Of a stretch of DNA of 64,000 nucleotides, positions 35,722 through 44,782 are shown one piece after another (positions within the stretch are counted from its first letter, which is position 1; each line of letters begins with the position of its first letter). The translations under genes were made by a program, and so were the position numbers. Source of the stretch: Mariprofundaceae bacterium (GTDB lineage: Bacteria; Pseudomonadota; Zetaproteobacteria; Mariprofundales; Mariprofundaceae). The notes beneath the pieces are model-generated. The model ran no database searches, was not told where the DNA came from, and was given only the letters and a program-made list of their open reading frames with translations. The stretch covers positions 34,816 through 98,815 of the forward strand of contig WFOK01000016.1 of the NCBI GenBank assembly GCA_015488115.1, in the 5' to 3' direction.

Positions 35722-36186
35722 ATGCGTTTTGATGCAGGTATGAGTGGGATGGCGCAGCCCAACAGGGAGCAGCTTCGGGCTCACCGGAGGATCTTCTGGG
35801 ATGCTTGGCAAAAGGCGTGCCAGGGACTGCCTCTGACTGCCCTTGAGGTGCGCATCGCCCGGGTGGTACGCATGCATCCGGAGTACCATGATCTTTTTGA
35901 TGACATGGAAGCGTTTCTCGACCGTGACTTTCAGGTGGATGACGGCATGAATCCGTATCTTCACCTATCCCTGCATCTTGCCCTGGAGGAACAGATTGCC
36001 ATCAAGCATCCGCCGGAGGCCGCGGCGGCCCTGGAGTCTCTGATGCGCCATGGACTTGACCGTCACGAGGCGCTGCACCGAATGTTGGAGATTCTTGCCG
36101 AAGTCGTTTACCATGCTCAGCGGGCAGGTGGCGAACCCGATGTCGGGCTCTATGCCCTGCGTTTGCAGAGGCTTCTTCGATCATGA
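35722..36186 (+). CDS. DUF1841 family protein
   Basis: A 154-residue conserved proteobacterial protein, motif REQLRAHRRIFWDAWQKACQGLPLTALE, HPEYHDLF, MNPYLHLSLHLALEEQ and a terminal HRMLEILAEVVYHAQRAG. These match DUF1841, whose function is unknown; the His-containing helices suggest a metal-binding or structural role. The start is uncertain among ATGs at 35722, 35740 and 35749; none has a strong ribosome site. Its end overlaps the next gene by four bases. Confidence 0.82.
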   Translation: MRFDAGMSGMAQPNREQLRAHRRIFWDAWQKACQGLPLTALEVRIARVVRMHPEYHDLFDDMEAFLDRDFQVDDGMNPYLHLSLHLALEEQIAIKHPPEAAAALESLMRHGLDRHEALHRMLEILAEVVYHAQRAGGEPDVGLYALRLQRLLRS

Positions 36187-36524
36187 TGCGCAACGTTCTG
36201 GTGGCCCTGGTCTTTTTCTTCGGGCCTGCGTTGCTCATGCTGGTTCTGCGAAGTTTGGTTTTCCTGGTCCGGTACCGGTTGGAGCGGAGGCGTCATGAGC
36301 ATTTTGGGGGCTCGGAGGTCATTGATATCACGCCCTTGAACGAAGGAAGAAGCCCTTCGCGACTGTTCTGGGTGCTGGCCTTGGTGCTTGGCGTATTGTC
36401 TGCCATGGTGGCGTTCAATACCTTGTCTCGTGATAATGGTCAGGAGATCCGCCGCGTGTATGTGCCAGCCCATGTCAATGAGCAGGGGGAGATCGTTCCG
36501 GGGCACTGGGAGCCTGTGCCCTGA
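36183..36524 (+). CDS. Small inner-membrane protein of unknown function
   Basis: A 113-residue protein with two hydrophobic segments, residues ~4-30 and ~61-82, separated by a charged loop (RLERRRHEHFGGSEVIDITPL). The C-terminal tail (RRVYVPAHVNEQGEIVPGHW) would be periplasmic or cytoplasmic. It overlaps DUF1841 by four bases and probably shares its mRNA. No family recognised, but the two-helix layout and GC composition fit a real gene. Confidence 0.65.
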   Translation: MMRNVLVALVFFFGPALLMLVLRSLVFLVRYRLERRRHEHFGGSEVIDITPLNEGRSPSRLFWVLALVLGVLSAMVAFNTLSRDNGQEIRRVYVPAHVNEQGEIVPGHWEPVP

Positions 36525-36584
36525 GCTGGATGGAGGAGCGGGGAAAATTCACATTATGCATGGCTGCTGGTAGCGTGCGCGCCG

Positions 36585-37184
36585 ATGTTTACGGGAATCG
36601 TTCAGGATGTGGGACGGGTAGTCTCGATCGAGAAGGAAACGGATCAAGCGCACATGGTGTTCGAGACTTCGTTGCCCACGGATCGGTGGCGGACAGGCGA
36701 CTCGGTTGCCGTTGATGGCTGCTGTCTGACCATCACCGGATTTCCTGACCGCAGTCTTTTTTCCGCCACGCTCTCCGCTGAAACGCTTCGTCTGACCCGC
36801 TTTTCTTCGGTTGCGGTCGGAGATGACGTGAATCTGGAGCCAGCGCTGCGGGTTGGAGATCCCCTGGGCGGCCATTGGGTGACCGGCCATGTCGATGGCC
36901 TGGCCAGGGTCGAGCATGTCGAGCCACTCGGTGAACATCGACGGCTTACGTGTTCCGTTCCCGAGGTGCATGCAAAGTATCTGGTGCGCAAGGGATCTGT
37001 GGCCCTCAACGGCGTCAGCCTGACCATCAATGACGTGAGGGGTGCCATGTTCAGTGTCAATGTGATTCCGCATACGCTTTCCTGCACGAATCTGGGGCTG
37101 CTGGAACCCGGCGTGACCGTCAATCTGGAGACGGACCTGATTGGACGCTATGTTGAACGATTGCTACAGCAAGGGGCGTGCTGA
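36585..37184 (+). CDS. ribE: Riboflavin synthase (alpha subunit)
   Basis: A 199-residue enzyme that dismutates two 6,7-dimethyl-8-ribityllumazines to riboflavin. It shows the duplicated lumazine-binding barrel: [40 protein letters not shown] and the second copy [12 protein letters not shown]. Length is typical. It is coupled to ribBA by a TGATG overlap. The usual FMN riboswitch is not evident upstream. Confidence 0.96.
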   Translation: MFTGIVQDVGRVVSIEKETDQAHMVFETSLPTDRWRTGDSVAVDGCCLTITGFPDRSLFSATLSAETLRLTRFSSVAVGDDVNLEPALRVGDPLGGHWVTGHVDGLARVEHVEPLGEHRRLTCSVPEVHAKYLVRKGSVALNGVSLTINDVRGAMFSVNVIPHTLSCTNLGLLEPGVTVNLETDLIGRYVERLLQQGAC

Positions 37185-38404
37185 TGACCCTGGCGACATG
37201 TGAAGAGCTGATCGAAGAACTTCGTTGTGGGCGCATGATCATTCTGGCGGATGACGAGGACCGCGAGAATGAAGGGGACTTGGTCATGGCCGCCGAATGG
37301 GTCACGCCTGAAGCCATCAACTTCATGGCGACCCATGGACGCGGATTGATTTGCCTGGCGCTCACCAGCGAACAGACGGAGCGTCTGAAGCTGCCCTTGA
37401 TGGTGTCCAATACGAACGCGAAATTCAAAACGAACTTCACGGTTTCCATTGAGGCAGCGGAAGGGGTGACGACCGGCATCTCGGCCTTTGATCGCGCGCA
37501 TACCATTCGCACGGCCATTAATCCGGATGCGAAACCGGAGGATATTCATTCCCCGGGCCATGTATTTCCGTTGGTCGGTCGCGATGGGGGCGTGCTCGTT
37601 CGCGCCGGACACACGGAGGCAAGCATCGATCTCGCCCGCATGGCCGGACTCAACCCCGCCGGAGTAATCTGCGAGATCATGAACGAGGACGGCACGATGT
37701 CCCGCATGCCGCAGCTCAAGGAGTTTGCCAAAAGGCATGGCCTGAAGATCGGCTGTATCGCCGATATCATACGTTACAGGCTGAAGCACGATTCGCTGGT
37801 CAAGCGGGAAGTCGAAGTCCGCATGCCGACGGAATTTGGCGAATTCACGATGTATGGCTATTCCAACAGGATTGATGCGGCTGAGCATGTCGCATTGGTC
37901 ATGGGCAGGCCGAGTCCGGAAAAGCCTGTGCTTGTGCGGGTCCATTCCGAATGTCTGACCGGGGATGTGTTCACCTCGCGTCGCTGTGACTGCGGATCCC
38001 AGCTCCATGCCGCGATGCGCCAGATCGCCAGGGAAGGCGAGGGGGTCATTCTCTACCTGCGCCAAGAAGGAAGGGGGATTGGGCTGCTGAACAAGCTCCG
38101 GGCCTACAAGTTGCAGGATGAGGGACATGATACGGTCGAAGCGAACAGAAAGCTCGGGTTCAAGGCCGATTTGCGCGATTATGGCATTGGCGCCCAGATT
38201 CTCAGGGACATCGGATTGCGCAAATTGCGTCTGTTGACCAATAATCCCAAGAAGATCATTGCCCTTGACGGGTATGGCCTGGAGGTCGTGGAGCGGGTCA
38301 AGCTGCAGGTCTGTCCACATGAGGAAAACATCCGCTACCTGAAAACCAAGCGGGAGAAGTTGGGGCATTTGCTGGACATGGAAGGAGAAGAGCATGAGTC
38401 TTGA
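37184..38404 (+). CDS. ribBA: Bifunctional DHBP synthase / GTP cyclohydrolase II
   Basis: A 406-residue fusion. Residues 1-~200 are the RibB half ([35 protein letters not shown]), making 3,4-dihydroxy-2-butanone 4-phosphate. The rest is the RibA half, with zinc-binding cysteines in [20 protein letters not shown] and [19 protein letters not shown]. Start ATG 37184 has AAGGGG seven bases upstream. The first activity supplies the second substrate of lumazine synthase, next in the operon. Confidence 0.97.
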   Translation: MTLATCEELIEELRCGRMIILADDEDRENEGDLVMAAEWVTPEAINFMATHGRGLICLALTSEQTERLKLPLMVSNTNAKFKTNFTVSIEAAEGVTTGISAFDRAHTIRTAINPDAKPEDIHSPGHVFPLVGRDGGVLVRAGHTEASIDLARMAGLNPAGVICEIMNEDGTMSRMPQLKEFAKRHGLKIGCIADIIRYRLKHDSLVKREVEVRMPTEFGEFTMYGYSNRIDAAEHVALVMGRPSPEKPVLVRVHSECLTGDVFTSRRCDCGSQLHAAMRQIAREGEGVILYLRQEGRGIGLLNKLRAYKLQDEGHDTVEANRKLGFKADLRDYGIGAQILRDIGLRKLRLLTNNPKKIIALDGYGLEVVERVKLQVCPHEENIRYLKTKREKLGHLLDMEGEEHES

Positions 38405-38876
38405 TGCGCCTCAACTGAAAGGCAATGTGGATGCACGGGGACTCCGTATTGGCATCGTCGTCAGCAGGTTCAACGAAGCCATCACGCAGGCCCTTCTCGA
38501 AGGCGCCAAGCGCGCCCTGCTCGAGCATGGAGCGGCACCGGATGCATTGACGGTGGCATGGGTGCCCGGGGCTTTTGAGATCGGGACCATTGCCCAGGCC
38601 ATGGCCCAGAGCGGGCAATATGATGCCATCGTATGCCTGGGCTGCGTGATCCGGGGGGATACCGCGCATTTCGATTTCGTTTGTCGCGGGGCGATGGATG
38701 CCATCGGCAGGGTCGCAGGCCGTGGGGATATCGGTGTTGGCAACGGCGTGCTCACCGTGGATACCGAAAAGCAGGCATGGGAGCGTGTCGGTGGAAAACA
38801 TGGACACAAGGGTGAGGAGGCTGCCCTGACGGCCATTGAGGTCGTGCGGCAGCTGCAAAGGCTGGGGTTGAAGTAA
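38394..38876 (+). CDS. ribH: 6,7-dimethyl-8-ribityllumazine synthase
   Basis: A 160-residue lumazine synthase that condenses the RibB product with the pyrimidine from RibA. Motifs [35 protein letters not shown] and [12 protein letters not shown] are conserved, and the catalytic His lies near residue 89. It starts inside ribBA (11-base overlap) and its stop overlaps the nusB start by one base (TAATG), the conserved ribH-nusB pairing. Confidence 0.97.
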   Translation: MSLDAPQLKGNVDARGLRIGIVVSRFNEAITQALLEGAKRALLEHGAAPDALTVAWVPGAFEIGTIAQAMAQSGQYDAIVCLGCVIRGDTAHFDFVCRGAMDAIGRVAGRGDIGVGNGVLTVDTEKQAWERVGGKHGHKGEEAALTAIEVVRQLQRLGLK

Positions 38877-39316
38877 TGGCCAATCGACATCAATCCAGGG
38901 AGTCGGCACTGGAGGTGCTTTATGCTTGGCACAATGCCGGCCAGGACGATGCAATGGTTCCCTCGCTGCTGGCCGGCAGGCTGGCCCTGGATGAGCGTTC
39001 ATCCCAGGATCAGACGTATCTGCGGGAGGCGGTGTATGGCGTCATCGAGCAGGTGGACGAGATTGATGAGCTGATCCGAGGGGCTGTTCGGGGCCGCAGC
39101 CTCAAGTCGATTGCCCACGTCGAACACAATGTGTTGAGGCTGGCTATCTGGGAGATGCTAAACCGGCTGGAGATCCCCTACAAGGTCATCATCAATGAGG
39201 CGTTGGAGCTCACGCGTGCGTATGCTGGAGAGCCTGCGCGTGGCTTCATCAATGCCGTTTTGGACAACCTTGCGCGAAAGCTCAGGCCCGATGAAACCAT
39301 GAGGCGCAATCCTTAG
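38876..39316 (+). CDS. nusB: Transcription antitermination factor NusB
   Basis: A 146-residue all-helical RNA-binding protein for rRNA antitermination. The family sequences RESALEVLYAW, HVEHNVLRLAIWEML and KVIINEALELTRAYAGEPARGFINAVLD are clear. It is the last gene of the riboflavin operon, as in many proteobacteria. Its end is followed by the acyltransferase coding frame. Confidence 0.95.
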   Translation: MANRHQSRESALEVLYAWHNAGQDDAMVPSLLAGRLALDERSSQDQTYLREAVYGVIEQVDEIDELIRGAVRGRSLKSIAHVEHNVLRLAIWEMLNRLEIPYKVIINEALELTRAYAGEPARGFINAVLDNLARKLRPDETMRRNP

Positions 39317-39347
39317 TCTTGGGCCAGCCAGCGAAAGAGGGGGCATC

Positions 39348-40406
39348 CTGATCCCTGAGCGAAACAATTTTGATCTTCTTCGCCTGGTCTTGGCTCTGGT
39401 CGTCGTGCTGTTTCATCTTGCTGCCCTGAGCGGGGTCCATGAACTGGGGTTCTTGGCCAATTATTTCAGCGGCCGACTGGCCGTAGATGCCTTTTTTGTC
39501 GTCAGCGGGTTTCTCGTGTACATGAGCCTTGAACGTTCGCGCAACCTCAGCAACTATTTCGAAAAACGGATTCGGCGCATTCTTCCGGCCTATGTGACCG
39601 TCGTGGTCGTTTGCGCGTTTGCGTTCTCCGGTCTTTCAAGACTGCATGTCTCCGAGTATTTCGGCACGGACTGGCTGCGCTACCTGGCAGCCAATCTGAC
39701 GTTTCTGAACTTCCTTCATCCGACGCTTCCCGGCGTTTTCGAGCAGAATCGCCTGCAGGCCGTGAATGGTGCCTTGTGGACCATCAAGATCGAGGTCATG
39801 TTCTACCTTGTCCTTCCGCTGGTGGCCTGGATTGCAGTCAGGATGCGCCGATGGGCATGTTTCATGGTCGTCTATGTGCTTTCCATCCTTTACTCCCTGG
39901 TGCTTGCCAGCCTGGCCGATGGGCATCCGTTGTTGGCTGTCCTTGAGCGACAGTTGCCCGGCCAGATGGCCTTCTTTGTGTCCGGCATGCTGCTCTATGC
40001 CTATTACGATCATTTCAGATTGAGGGCGAGGTATCTGATCTGGCCGGCCTTGTTGCTTGTCGTGTTCGGCCGCGATGTGCAATGGCTTTACCCGCTTTAT
40101 CCCCTTGCCTTGGCCTGCGTGGTGGTCCATGTGGCCACGATTCTTCCCTATCTGGGTAATTGGGGGTATTTCGGCGATCTCTCATATGGCGTTTATATCT
40201 GGCATTTTCCGCTGATCCAGGCATTGATCGCCATGGGCGTTTTTGAAGCCTCGCCTTGGGGCGGTTTTCTGCTGACCCTTTTGGGGGTGCTCACGCTCGC
40301 TTGGCTATCCTGGCATGTCGTCGAACGCCCCTTTCTGCGCAGAAACTCCCATTACCGGAAGGTTGAGCTTGCTCCAGGGGCTGTGCTGAATCAGGATGGT
40401 CGCTAG
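39348..40406 (+). CDS. Acyltransferase 3 family membrane protein (start uncertain)
   Basis: A polytopic O-acyltransferase-like protein of about 350 residues. The conserved family N-terminus ERNNFDLLRLVLA..VVLFH reads from codon 39354 onward, and FFVVSGFLVY, RRILPAYV and GALWTIKIEVMFYLVLP follow. The nearest ATG/GTG/TTG in frame is TTG 39390, which would cut off ERNNFDLLRLV. The frame has no canonical start between the stop at 39300-39302 and 39390. CTG 39348 (or ATC 39351), after the AAAGAGGGGG ribosome site, is proposed. Acceptor sugar unknown. Confidence 0.75.
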   Translation: MIPERNNFDLLRLVLALVVVLFHLAALSGVHELGFLANYFSGRLAVDAFFVVSGFLVYMSLERSRNLSNYFEKRIRRILPAYVTVVVVCAFAFSGLSRLHVSEYFGTDWLRYLAANLTFLNFLHPTLPGVFEQNRLQAVNGALWTIKIEVMFYLVLPLVAWIAVRMRRWACFMVVYVLSILYSLVLASLADGHPLLAVLERQLPGQMAFFVSGMLLYAYYDHFRLRARYLIWPALLLVVFGRDVQWLYPLYPLALACVVVHVATILPYLGNWGYFGDLSYGVYIWHFPLIQALIAMGVFEASPWGGFLLTLLGVLTLAWLSWHVVERPFLRRNSHYRKVELAPGAVLNQDGR

Positions 40407-40432
40407 ATCGCAAGCGATCAGGGGGATGACGG

Positions 40433-40678
40433 ATGGCCGAGGTGTATGCATTCATCAATTCGCCGACCATGGTCTATATCTTTGCCGGGACCATGGCACT
40501 CATCGCCATTGGCCGCCTTGTCGCCTTCGTTGGGGAACGACGCGCCCAATTATTGCTGACCTCCATCGTTTCATTGGGCGGGGCCCTGATCGGCTTTTCA
40601 TCGATGAGCCTCACGCCGATGCTCATCGCCATAGGCGTCAACTGGCTGCTGACCGCCTTCCTCAATCGGAATCTTTAG
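40433..40678 (+). CDS. Small two-helix membrane protein, unknown
   Basis: An 81-residue hydrophobic protein with two membrane segments (about 12-34 and 40-76) around a short polar turn GERRAQ. No family recognised. ATG 40433 has GGGGGATGACGG nearby, but the ribosome site is not strong. Its 3' end and the 44 bases to gspC hold a promoter, so the gene may not be part of the T2SS mRNA. Confidence 0.5.
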   Translation: MAEVYAFINSPTMVYIFAGTMALIAIGRLVAFVGERRAQLLLTSIVSLGGALIGFSSMSLTPMLIAIGVNWLLTAFLNRNL

Positions 40679-40705
40679 CGGAAGTTCTCAATTCCGTGAT
40701 TATTC

Positions 40706-40714
40706 TGCTATAAT
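40706..40714 (+). promoter_or_regulatory. Extended -10 promoter for gspC, probably leaderless
   Basis: TGCTATAAT, a full extended -10 element with a consensus hexamer at 40709-40714. A weak TTCTCA at 40685-40690 may serve as -35 (18-base spacing). Transcription would begin at 40719-40723, at or just before the ATG of gspC. Confidence 0.7.
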
Positions 40715-40722
40715 CAGCATCC

Positions 40723-41184
40723 ATGAAGGCTTGGGGCGCGCATCTTACATCCGGATTGGTGCAACTGGCCTTGCTGCTCTCGTTGGCTTGGGTGGCGATG
40801 GATTTCTGGCAGGCCATGAAGGTCGGGGAACAGCCAGCGTCGCCGGAGCTCCCCTCACGGGCGGATGGCTTGCCGAAGGTGAATGTGGAGGCGTTGCTTC
40901 GTGTTCCACTGTTTGGTGTCGAGCAAGCGAAGTCAAAAAAGCTGCCGACACAGAAGGTTGTCAGGAGTCCCCTGCATCTGGAGGTGCTGGGGCTTGTGTC
41001 TGCCGGCGAGCAATCTGCGGCCATCCTGAAGGTCAACGGAAGACAGCAGGTGTTTTTCGTCGGGGAGGTCATCCAGCCTGGCGTGGTGCTGCATGCCGTC
41101 GAGGGCAATGGCATCATTGTCGATCGTCAGGGAAGGCTGGAGCGGATTGATCTGCCTTCCCGGCCCCCCGCAAATGCTGGATGA
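40723..41184 (+). CDS. gspC: Type II secretion protein GspC
   Basis: A 153-residue inner-membrane protein of the type II secretion platform. A single membrane helix (about residues 8-25) is followed by a periplasmic homology region (PLFGVEQA, LEVLGLVSAGEQSAAILKVNG, FFVGEVIQPGVVLHAV). No PDZ domain follows, so it is the short kind. In-frame TAA at 40711-40713 makes ATG 40723 the first available start. No ribosome site precedes it; the promoter places the RNA start close to this codon. First gene of the gsp operon. Confidence 0.9.
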   Translation: MKAWGAHLTSGLVQLALLLSLAWVAMDFWQAMKVGEQPASPELPSRADGLPKVNVEALLRVPLFGVEQAKSKKLPTQKVVRSPLHLEVLGLVSAGEQSAAILKVNGRQQVFFVGEVIQPGVVLHAVEGNGIIVDRQGRLERIDLPSRPPANAG

Positions 41185-41255
41185 GTGTAGGAAGGCATGG
41201 CAGCTTCCCCGGCCAGGGTCGGGAGCATGATGCTAGAAAGGGAGGAATCAGACCG

Positions 41256-43238
41256 GTGAACATGCTTCGCTTGAAGGCCTTGGCAGCCTTTTTCTTTCTT
41301 TTCCTGTTCGGAGCCTCCACTTCATGGGCCAAGGATGTGACGTTCAATTTCAAGAATGCCGATATTCGGGCCTTCATCGAGTTTGTGGCCGGTTTCACTG
41401 GCAAGAACTTTCTCGTCGACAATCGCGTCAAGGGAACGGTGACCATCATTTCTCCCACGCCAATCCCTGAAGAGCAGGCTTACGAAGTTTTCCTGTCCGT
41501 GCTTGAGCTCAACGGCTATGCCACGGTGCCGAGTGGCTCGGTCATCAAGATCGTTCCCCGGGCCGAAAGCAAGCACATGGCGCTTCCGCTGGTCACCAAG
41601 AAGCGTGCCGAAGGCGACGAGATGGTCACCCAGGTCTTGCGTTTGAAATATGCTGATGCCCAGCAGCTGGCCGCCTTGATTCGTCCCTTGATTCCACCCA
41701 ACGGCCATCTTGTCGCCTATCCACGCGGCAATATGCTGATGGTGACCGACAGCGCCAGCAACATCGAGCGCATTACGCGCATTCTTTCGGTCATGGACCG
41801 GAAGGACGCCGTTGGCGTGAAATTGTTTGCGCTGAAACACGCATCGGCAGACAAGCTGGCGATCACCCTGAACAACCTCTATGGCGCCCAGGGGGCTGTC
41901 CAACCAGGGCAGGCGGGGCGTGCGCTGAAGGCCTTTGCACATCAGCCGGGCAACATGCTGGTGGTGGTGGGCGCGCCCCAGTTGGTCAATGAGATTGGCG
42001 CGGTCGTGGCCAAGCTGGACAAGGCCCCGAAGGCCGACCAGGGCCGGCTGCAGGTCCGGTATTTGCAACATGCGAAGGCGGCGGATATCGCCAAGGTGCT
42101 TGGTCAATTGATCGGTAATGCCTCGGCATCCGGGACAGCGGCATCCAAGGGCACCGGCCGACCGGTTTTTGTCAGCGATATCAAGGTGGTGGCCGATGAG
42201 GCGACCAATGCCTTGCTGATCACCGCGGACCCGGCGGACATGGCCGCCCTCGATCGCATCATCGAGAAGCTGGACATCCGAAGACGGCAGGTGCTGATCG
42301 AGGCCTTGATCGTTGAGGTTTCCTCAAGCAGTGCCCAGCAGTTCGGCATCGAATGGCGGGGCCTGAAAACGCTCGGCAAACCCGGTCTCCGGCCGTTTGG
42401 CGGAACGACGTTCGGTTCACAGGGGGGCAAGAATATCGGTGACATTGCAGCCGATCCCTTCAATCCCGGCAATGGGCTTGTCGTGGGTGTGGCTGACGGG
42501 ACTGTGAGCTTTGGCGGCAAGACGGTTCTGAACATAGCTGGTCTGGCTCGGGCCCTGGAAGCCAATGGAAACTCCAACATCCTGTCGATGCCGAACCTGC
42601 TGACCATGGACAATGAGGAGGCGGAGATCATCGTCGGTCAGAATGTGCCGTTCATCACGGGAAAGAGTCAGACCCAGGGAGGGGTGGCCAACCCGTTTCA
42701 GACCATCGAGCGCAAAGACATCGGCCTGACGCTGAGGGTCAAGCCCCAGATTTCCGAGGGGGACACCGTGCGACTGGAGTTGTACCAGGAAATTTCCAGC
42801 CTGGCCGCGAATCCGGGTGTTCAGGGCGCCGACCTGATCACGAACAAGCGCTCGGTGAAGACCGTCGTTCTGGCCCGGGACAACCAGATGATCGTGCTTG
42901 GCGGACTGATCCGAAACGATCAGACGACAAGCGTGCAGCGTGTTCCATGCATCGGCGCCGTGCCATTGCTGGGAGAGCCGTTCAAGTTCACGGACAATAG
43001 CCAGCAAAAGACCAACCTCATGGTTTTTCTGGTTCCCCATGTTCTTTCGACCGGTCACGATGCCGAAGAGATCACCAACGAGAAATACATGGACATTCGG
43101 AACAAATATGAGACCCCCGTGTCCGGCGGAACCATCCTGTTCCCGCGCAAGCAGGGAACCTTGCCAAGACTCGGGGCTCCTGCAAGTGAACCTTCTCCTG
43201 TGAAGAAGCCCTCGGTCAAGGGGCCGGCGAACCCCTGA
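41256..43238 (+). CDS. gspD: Type II secretion outer-membrane secretin GspD
   Basis: A 660-residue secretin that forms the outer-membrane channel. Signal peptide of ~22 residues (to SWA), then N0-N3 periplasmic domains (FKNADIRAFIEFVAG, FALKHASADKL, VRYLQHAKAADIAKVL) and the secretin domain (VEVSSSSAQQFGIEW, GGLIRNDQTTSVQRVPCIGAVPLLG). GTG 41256 is chosen: GGGAGG is at 41240-41245; ATG 41262 is possible. It ends ATG-overlapping with gspE. A GspS-type pilotin is not in the operon. Confidence 0.96.
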   Translation: MNMLRLKALAAFFFLFLFGASTSWAKDVTFNFKNADIRAFIEFVAGFTGKNFLVDNRVKGTVTIISPTPIPEEQAYEVFLSVLELNGYATVPSGSVIKIVPRAESKHMALPLVTKKRAEGDEMVTQVLRLKYADAQQLAALIRPLIPPNGHLVAYPRGNMLMVTDSASNIERITRILSVMDRKDAVGVKLFALKHASADKLAITLNNLYGAQGAVQPGQAGRALKAFAHQPGNMLVVVGAPQLVNEIGAVVAKLDKAPKADQGRLQVRYLQHAKAADIAKVLGQLIGNASASGTAASKGTGRPVFVSDIKVVADEATNALLITADPADMAALDRIIEKLDIRRRQVLIEALIVEVSSSSAQQFGIEWRGLKTLGKPGLRPFGGTTFGSQGGKNIGDIAADPFNPGNGLVVGVADGTVSFGGKTVLNIAGLARALEANGNSNILSMPNLLTMDNEEAEIIVGQNVPFITGKSQTQGGVANPFQTIERKDIGLTLRVKPQISEGDTVRLELYQEISSLAANPGVQGADLITNKRSVKTVVLARDNQMIVLGGLIRNDQTTSVQRVPCIGAVPLLGEPFKFTDNSQQKTNLMVFLVPHVLSTGHDAEEITNEKYMDIRNKYETPVSGGTILFPRKQGTLPRLGAPASEPSPVKKPSVKGPANP

Positions 43239-44782
43239 TGCGCACGGTTTCCCGCCTGACTGTTGACCAGGTTGACGTGCAGCGTGCCTTGGCCTTCCAG
43301 TTGCCGCAGCTGCGTCAGGGGTGCCTGGTGCCGTTGCTGGACGGCGACTCGGCCGTCGTCCATGTGGCTGTGGCTGCGGACAGGCCCTTGCCATGGCCGC
43401 TGATGGACGATGTTCGGCGCAAGTTTGGTTGCGAGGTCATTCCCGTGCTGGCCCCGGAGGATCAGATTCTCCTTGTCCTGAACCAGGTCTTCGACATGGC
43501 CTCGGCCTCGGCCGAGCAGATGCTGGAGGATCTCGTGGAGGAGGGAGACCTTGTTCGGGAGATCGAGGAGGTCGGCGATCTGCTTGAGGCCGATGATGAT
43601 GCGCCGGTCATCCGGCTGGTGAATACGCTGATCTCCCAGGCCTTGAAGGATCGGGCCAGCGATATCCATATCGAGCCTTTCGAGAAGGAGGTCAAGGTCC
43701 GCTTCAGGATTGACGGAGTGCTGCATACCGTGGTCCATCCCCCCAAGGGGGTTCAGGCCGCCCTGATCAGCAGGATCAAGGTCATGGCGGGGCTCGACAT
43801 CGCCGAAAAGCGTCATCCGCAGGACGGCAGATTCCGGGTCAGGATTGCTGGCCGGGATGTCGATGTGCGTGTGTCGGTTCTTCCCACGGCATTTGGCGAG
43901 CGTGTCGTGCTTCGTCTGCTGGACAAGGGCATGCGCATGCTGACCCTGAGCGAGCTAGGCATGAGTGATGAACAGCTGAAGCTGATTCGCCGGGCCGTCC
44001 ATGCGCCCCATGGCATTGCACTGGTGACGGGTCCGACAGGCTCGGGGAAGAGCACCACGCTTTATGCGGCCCTGATGGAGGTGGACCGCAAGAATCGCAA
44101 TGTGATGACCATCGAGGATCCCATCGAGTATCAACTGGAGGGTGTGGGCCAGATGCAGGTCCAGCCGAAGATCGGGGTCGATTTTGCGACCGGTCTGCGT
44201 TCCATTCTGCGCCAGGATCCTGATATCGTGATGATTGGAGAGATAAGGGACCTGGAAACGGCTGAGATTGCGATTCAGGCCTCCCTGACCGGACATCTCG
44301 TGTTTGCGACATTGCACACCAATGACGCCTTGTCATCCATTGTCCGCTTGCAGGACATGGGTGTCGAATCCTACCTGGTGGCTTCATCCCTGCTGCTTGT
44401 GCAGGCCCAGCGCCTGGTCAGGAGGCTTTGTCCTCATTGCAGGCGGCCGCGTGCGCCAAGGGCCGAGGACTGGCTGGCGCTGAACGTGGATCCCAACCGC
44501 TTCGGCCATGTCGAGGCCATTTATGAGGCCGTGGGTTGTGCGCGTTGCATGCAAACCGGGTACTGGGGGCGAATCGCCATCTATGAGATGACCATGATCT
44601 CGGATGCCTTGCGCAACCTGATTCACGAGGGAAAGGGCCTGCTTGCCCTGCGCAGACAGGCGCGCAAGGAAGGCATGCAAAGTCTCAGGGAGGATGGAGC
44701 CCGTCATGTCGAGTCCGGACTGACCACGGTGGATGAGGTGCTCCGCGTGGCCAGGGAAGAGGCCGTTGTCGTCGAGGCATGA
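43238..44782 (+). CDS. gspE: Type II secretion ATPase GspE
   Basis: A 514-residue cytoplasmic ATPase that powers pseudopilus assembly. An N-terminal domain is followed by Walker A GPTGSGKSTT near residues 264-273, the Asp box and Walker B DPDIVMIGEIRD, and the C-terminal zinc element (CPHC near 397, CARC near 433). Length is typical. The ATG overlaps the gspD stop by one base. It couples translation with gspF by a four-base overlap. Confidence 0.97.
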   Translation: MRTVSRLTVDQVDVQRALAFQLPQLRQGCLVPLLDGDSAVVHVAVAADRPLPWPLMDDVRRKFGCEVIPVLAPEDQILLVLNQVFDMASASAEQMLEDLVEEGDLVREIEEVGDLLEADDDAPVIRLVNTLISQALKDRASDIHIEPFEKEVKVRFRIDGVLHTVVHPPKGVQAALISRIKVMAGLDIAEKRHPQDGRFRVRIAGRDVDVRVSVLPTAFGERVVLRLLDKGMRMLTLSELGMSDEQLKLIRRAVHAPHGIALVTGPTGSGKSTTLYAALMEVDRKNRNVMTIEDPIEYQLEGVGQMQVQPKIGVDFATGLRSILRQDPDIVMIGEIRDLETAEIAIQASLTGHLVFATLHTNDALSSIVRLQDMGVESYLVASSLLLVQAQRLVRRLCPHCRRPRAPRAEDWLALNVDPNRFGHVEAIYEAVGCARCMQTGYWGRIAIYEMTMISDALRNLIHEGKGLLALRRQARKEGMQSLREDGARHVESGLTTVDEVLRVAREEAVVVEA

